From Desulforudis sp. (GTDB taxonomy: Bacteria; Bacillota; Desulfotomaculia; Desulfotomaculales; Desulforudaceae): DNA of 7,906 nucleotides. Positions 7,374-7,906 of the stretch are shown in pieces. The first letter of the stretch is position 1, and each line of letters begins with the position of its first letter. The stretch is taken from assembly GCA_014859075.1 (NCBI GenBank), contig JACUUW010000085.1, forward strand, positions 1 through 7,906, written 5' to 3'. A program made the translations under genes and the position numbers. A model generated the notes under the pieces. That model saw only the letters and a list, made by a program, of their open reading frames with translations, did not search any database and was not told the origin of the DNA.

Positions 7374-7906
7374 TTCTCATAAATGTGGTTCCGGGTCAGG
7401 GGCAGGTTGTTGTTCAATCCCTTGGAGAACAAAATCTGGTGGATGTCGAGCCCGCTGACCCGGAACGAAGCCGCACAGGAGTGGAGGTACAGCCGCCACA
7501 TCCGCGCAAACCGCTCACCCATCTGTCTGGCCACGCGCGCGTAATTCCGGTCGTAGTTTTCGGCCCACCGTTCCAGCGTCATGGCGTAGTGCAGGCGCAG
7601 ACTCTCCACGTCCAGGACGTGAAAGTCATATTCGGGCAACAGCCAAATCGTTTCCCGCAGGGAGGGAATGTAGCCCCCGGGAAAAATATACTTTTCGATC
7701 CAGGGATTCACCGGATCTTCGTTCATGTGGGTGATGGTATGCAGCAAGGACAGGCCGCCCGGCTTCAGCATTTTCTGCACCGCCGCCATGTATACCGGGA
7801 GGTTGGGCCGCCCCACGTGTTCGAACATGCCGACGCTGACCACCCGGTCAAAGGTACGGCCGCTCGCGGCCGGCGTACGGTAGTCCATCAGTTCGACCTC
7901 GACCCG
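7370..7906 (-). CDS. cfa: Cyclopropane-fatty-acyl-phospholipid synthase homolog, N-terminus outside the window
   Basis: SAM-dependent methyltransferase that adds a methylene bridge to double bonds of membrane lipid acyl chains. The C-terminal 178 residues are visible, and the frame is open to the right edge, so the start and the main SAM-binding region are missing. Features shared with E. coli Cfa, in order: FDRVVSVGMFEHVG with the active-site region Glu, LKPGG, LLHTITH with the active-site His, NPWIEKYIFPGG, the HYAMTLERWAENYD stretch, and YLHSCAASFR near the C-terminus, then a QILFSKGLNN end like that of Cfa. The gene is convergent with the ACT gene and has no clear functional tie to the ligases. 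A related mycolic-type or other fatty-acid methyltransferase is possible, but the IEKYIFPGG and tail motifs favour the Cfa group. Confidence 0.9.
   Translation of the reverse strand, partial: RVEVELMDYRTPAASGRTFDRVVSVGMFEHVGRPNLPVYMAAVQKMLKPGGLSLLHTITHMNEDPVNPWIEKYIFPGGYIPSLRETIWLLPEYDFHVLDVESLRLHYAMTLERWAENYDRNYARVARQMGERFARMWRLYLHSCAASFRVSGLDIHQILFSKGLNNNLPLTRNHIYEK

Overview
The window is about 7.9 kb of GC-rich bacterial DNA with acetate and aryl-acid activation genes. Shine-Dalgarno sites are strong (AGGAGG before two plus-strand genes, AGGGGGAGGA before acs), and GTG and TTG starts occur. Tandem phenylacetate-CoA ligase (PaaK) paralogs followed by a double-ACT protein are typical of anaerobes. 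My best guess is a Clostridia/Peptococcaceae-like Firmicute (Desulfotomaculum or Desulforudis type); this is inferred from gene content and codon use, and there is no rRNA or other marker to prove it.

Layout. Positions 1-3755 lie on the minus strand and are read right to left: acetyl-CoA synthetase (acs), a 224-bp spacer with a strong terminator-like hairpin, a small two-helix membrane protein, and an ActP-type sodium/acetate symporter cut by the left window edge. This is the acs-yjcH-actP order known from E. coli. A divergent intergenic region of about 330 bp (3756-4083) holds a perfect 18-bp tandem repeat and a possible promoter. Positions 4084-7296 lie on the plus strand: two related PaaK-type ligases separated by a structured 151-bp gap, then a small tandem-ACT protein 20 bp downstream. 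A hairpin and a long imperfect palindrome separate this group from a convergent minus-strand gene, a cyclopropane-fatty-acyl-phospholipid synthase homolog cut by the right edge.

How the genes fit together. The left arm takes up acetate (symporter plus small partner) and activates it to acetyl-CoA. The right arm activates phenylacetate or a similar aryl acid to its CoA thioester, probably with an amino-acid-sensing ACT protein as regulator. The two arms are divergent from one control region.

No mobile element, CRISPR array, RNA gene or clearly new system was seen. The points most worth a second look are non-coding: the possible attenuator between acs and the transporter genes, the 18-bp tandem repeat and its related motif before the second paaK, and the roughly 180-residue hydrophilic insertion in the symporter.
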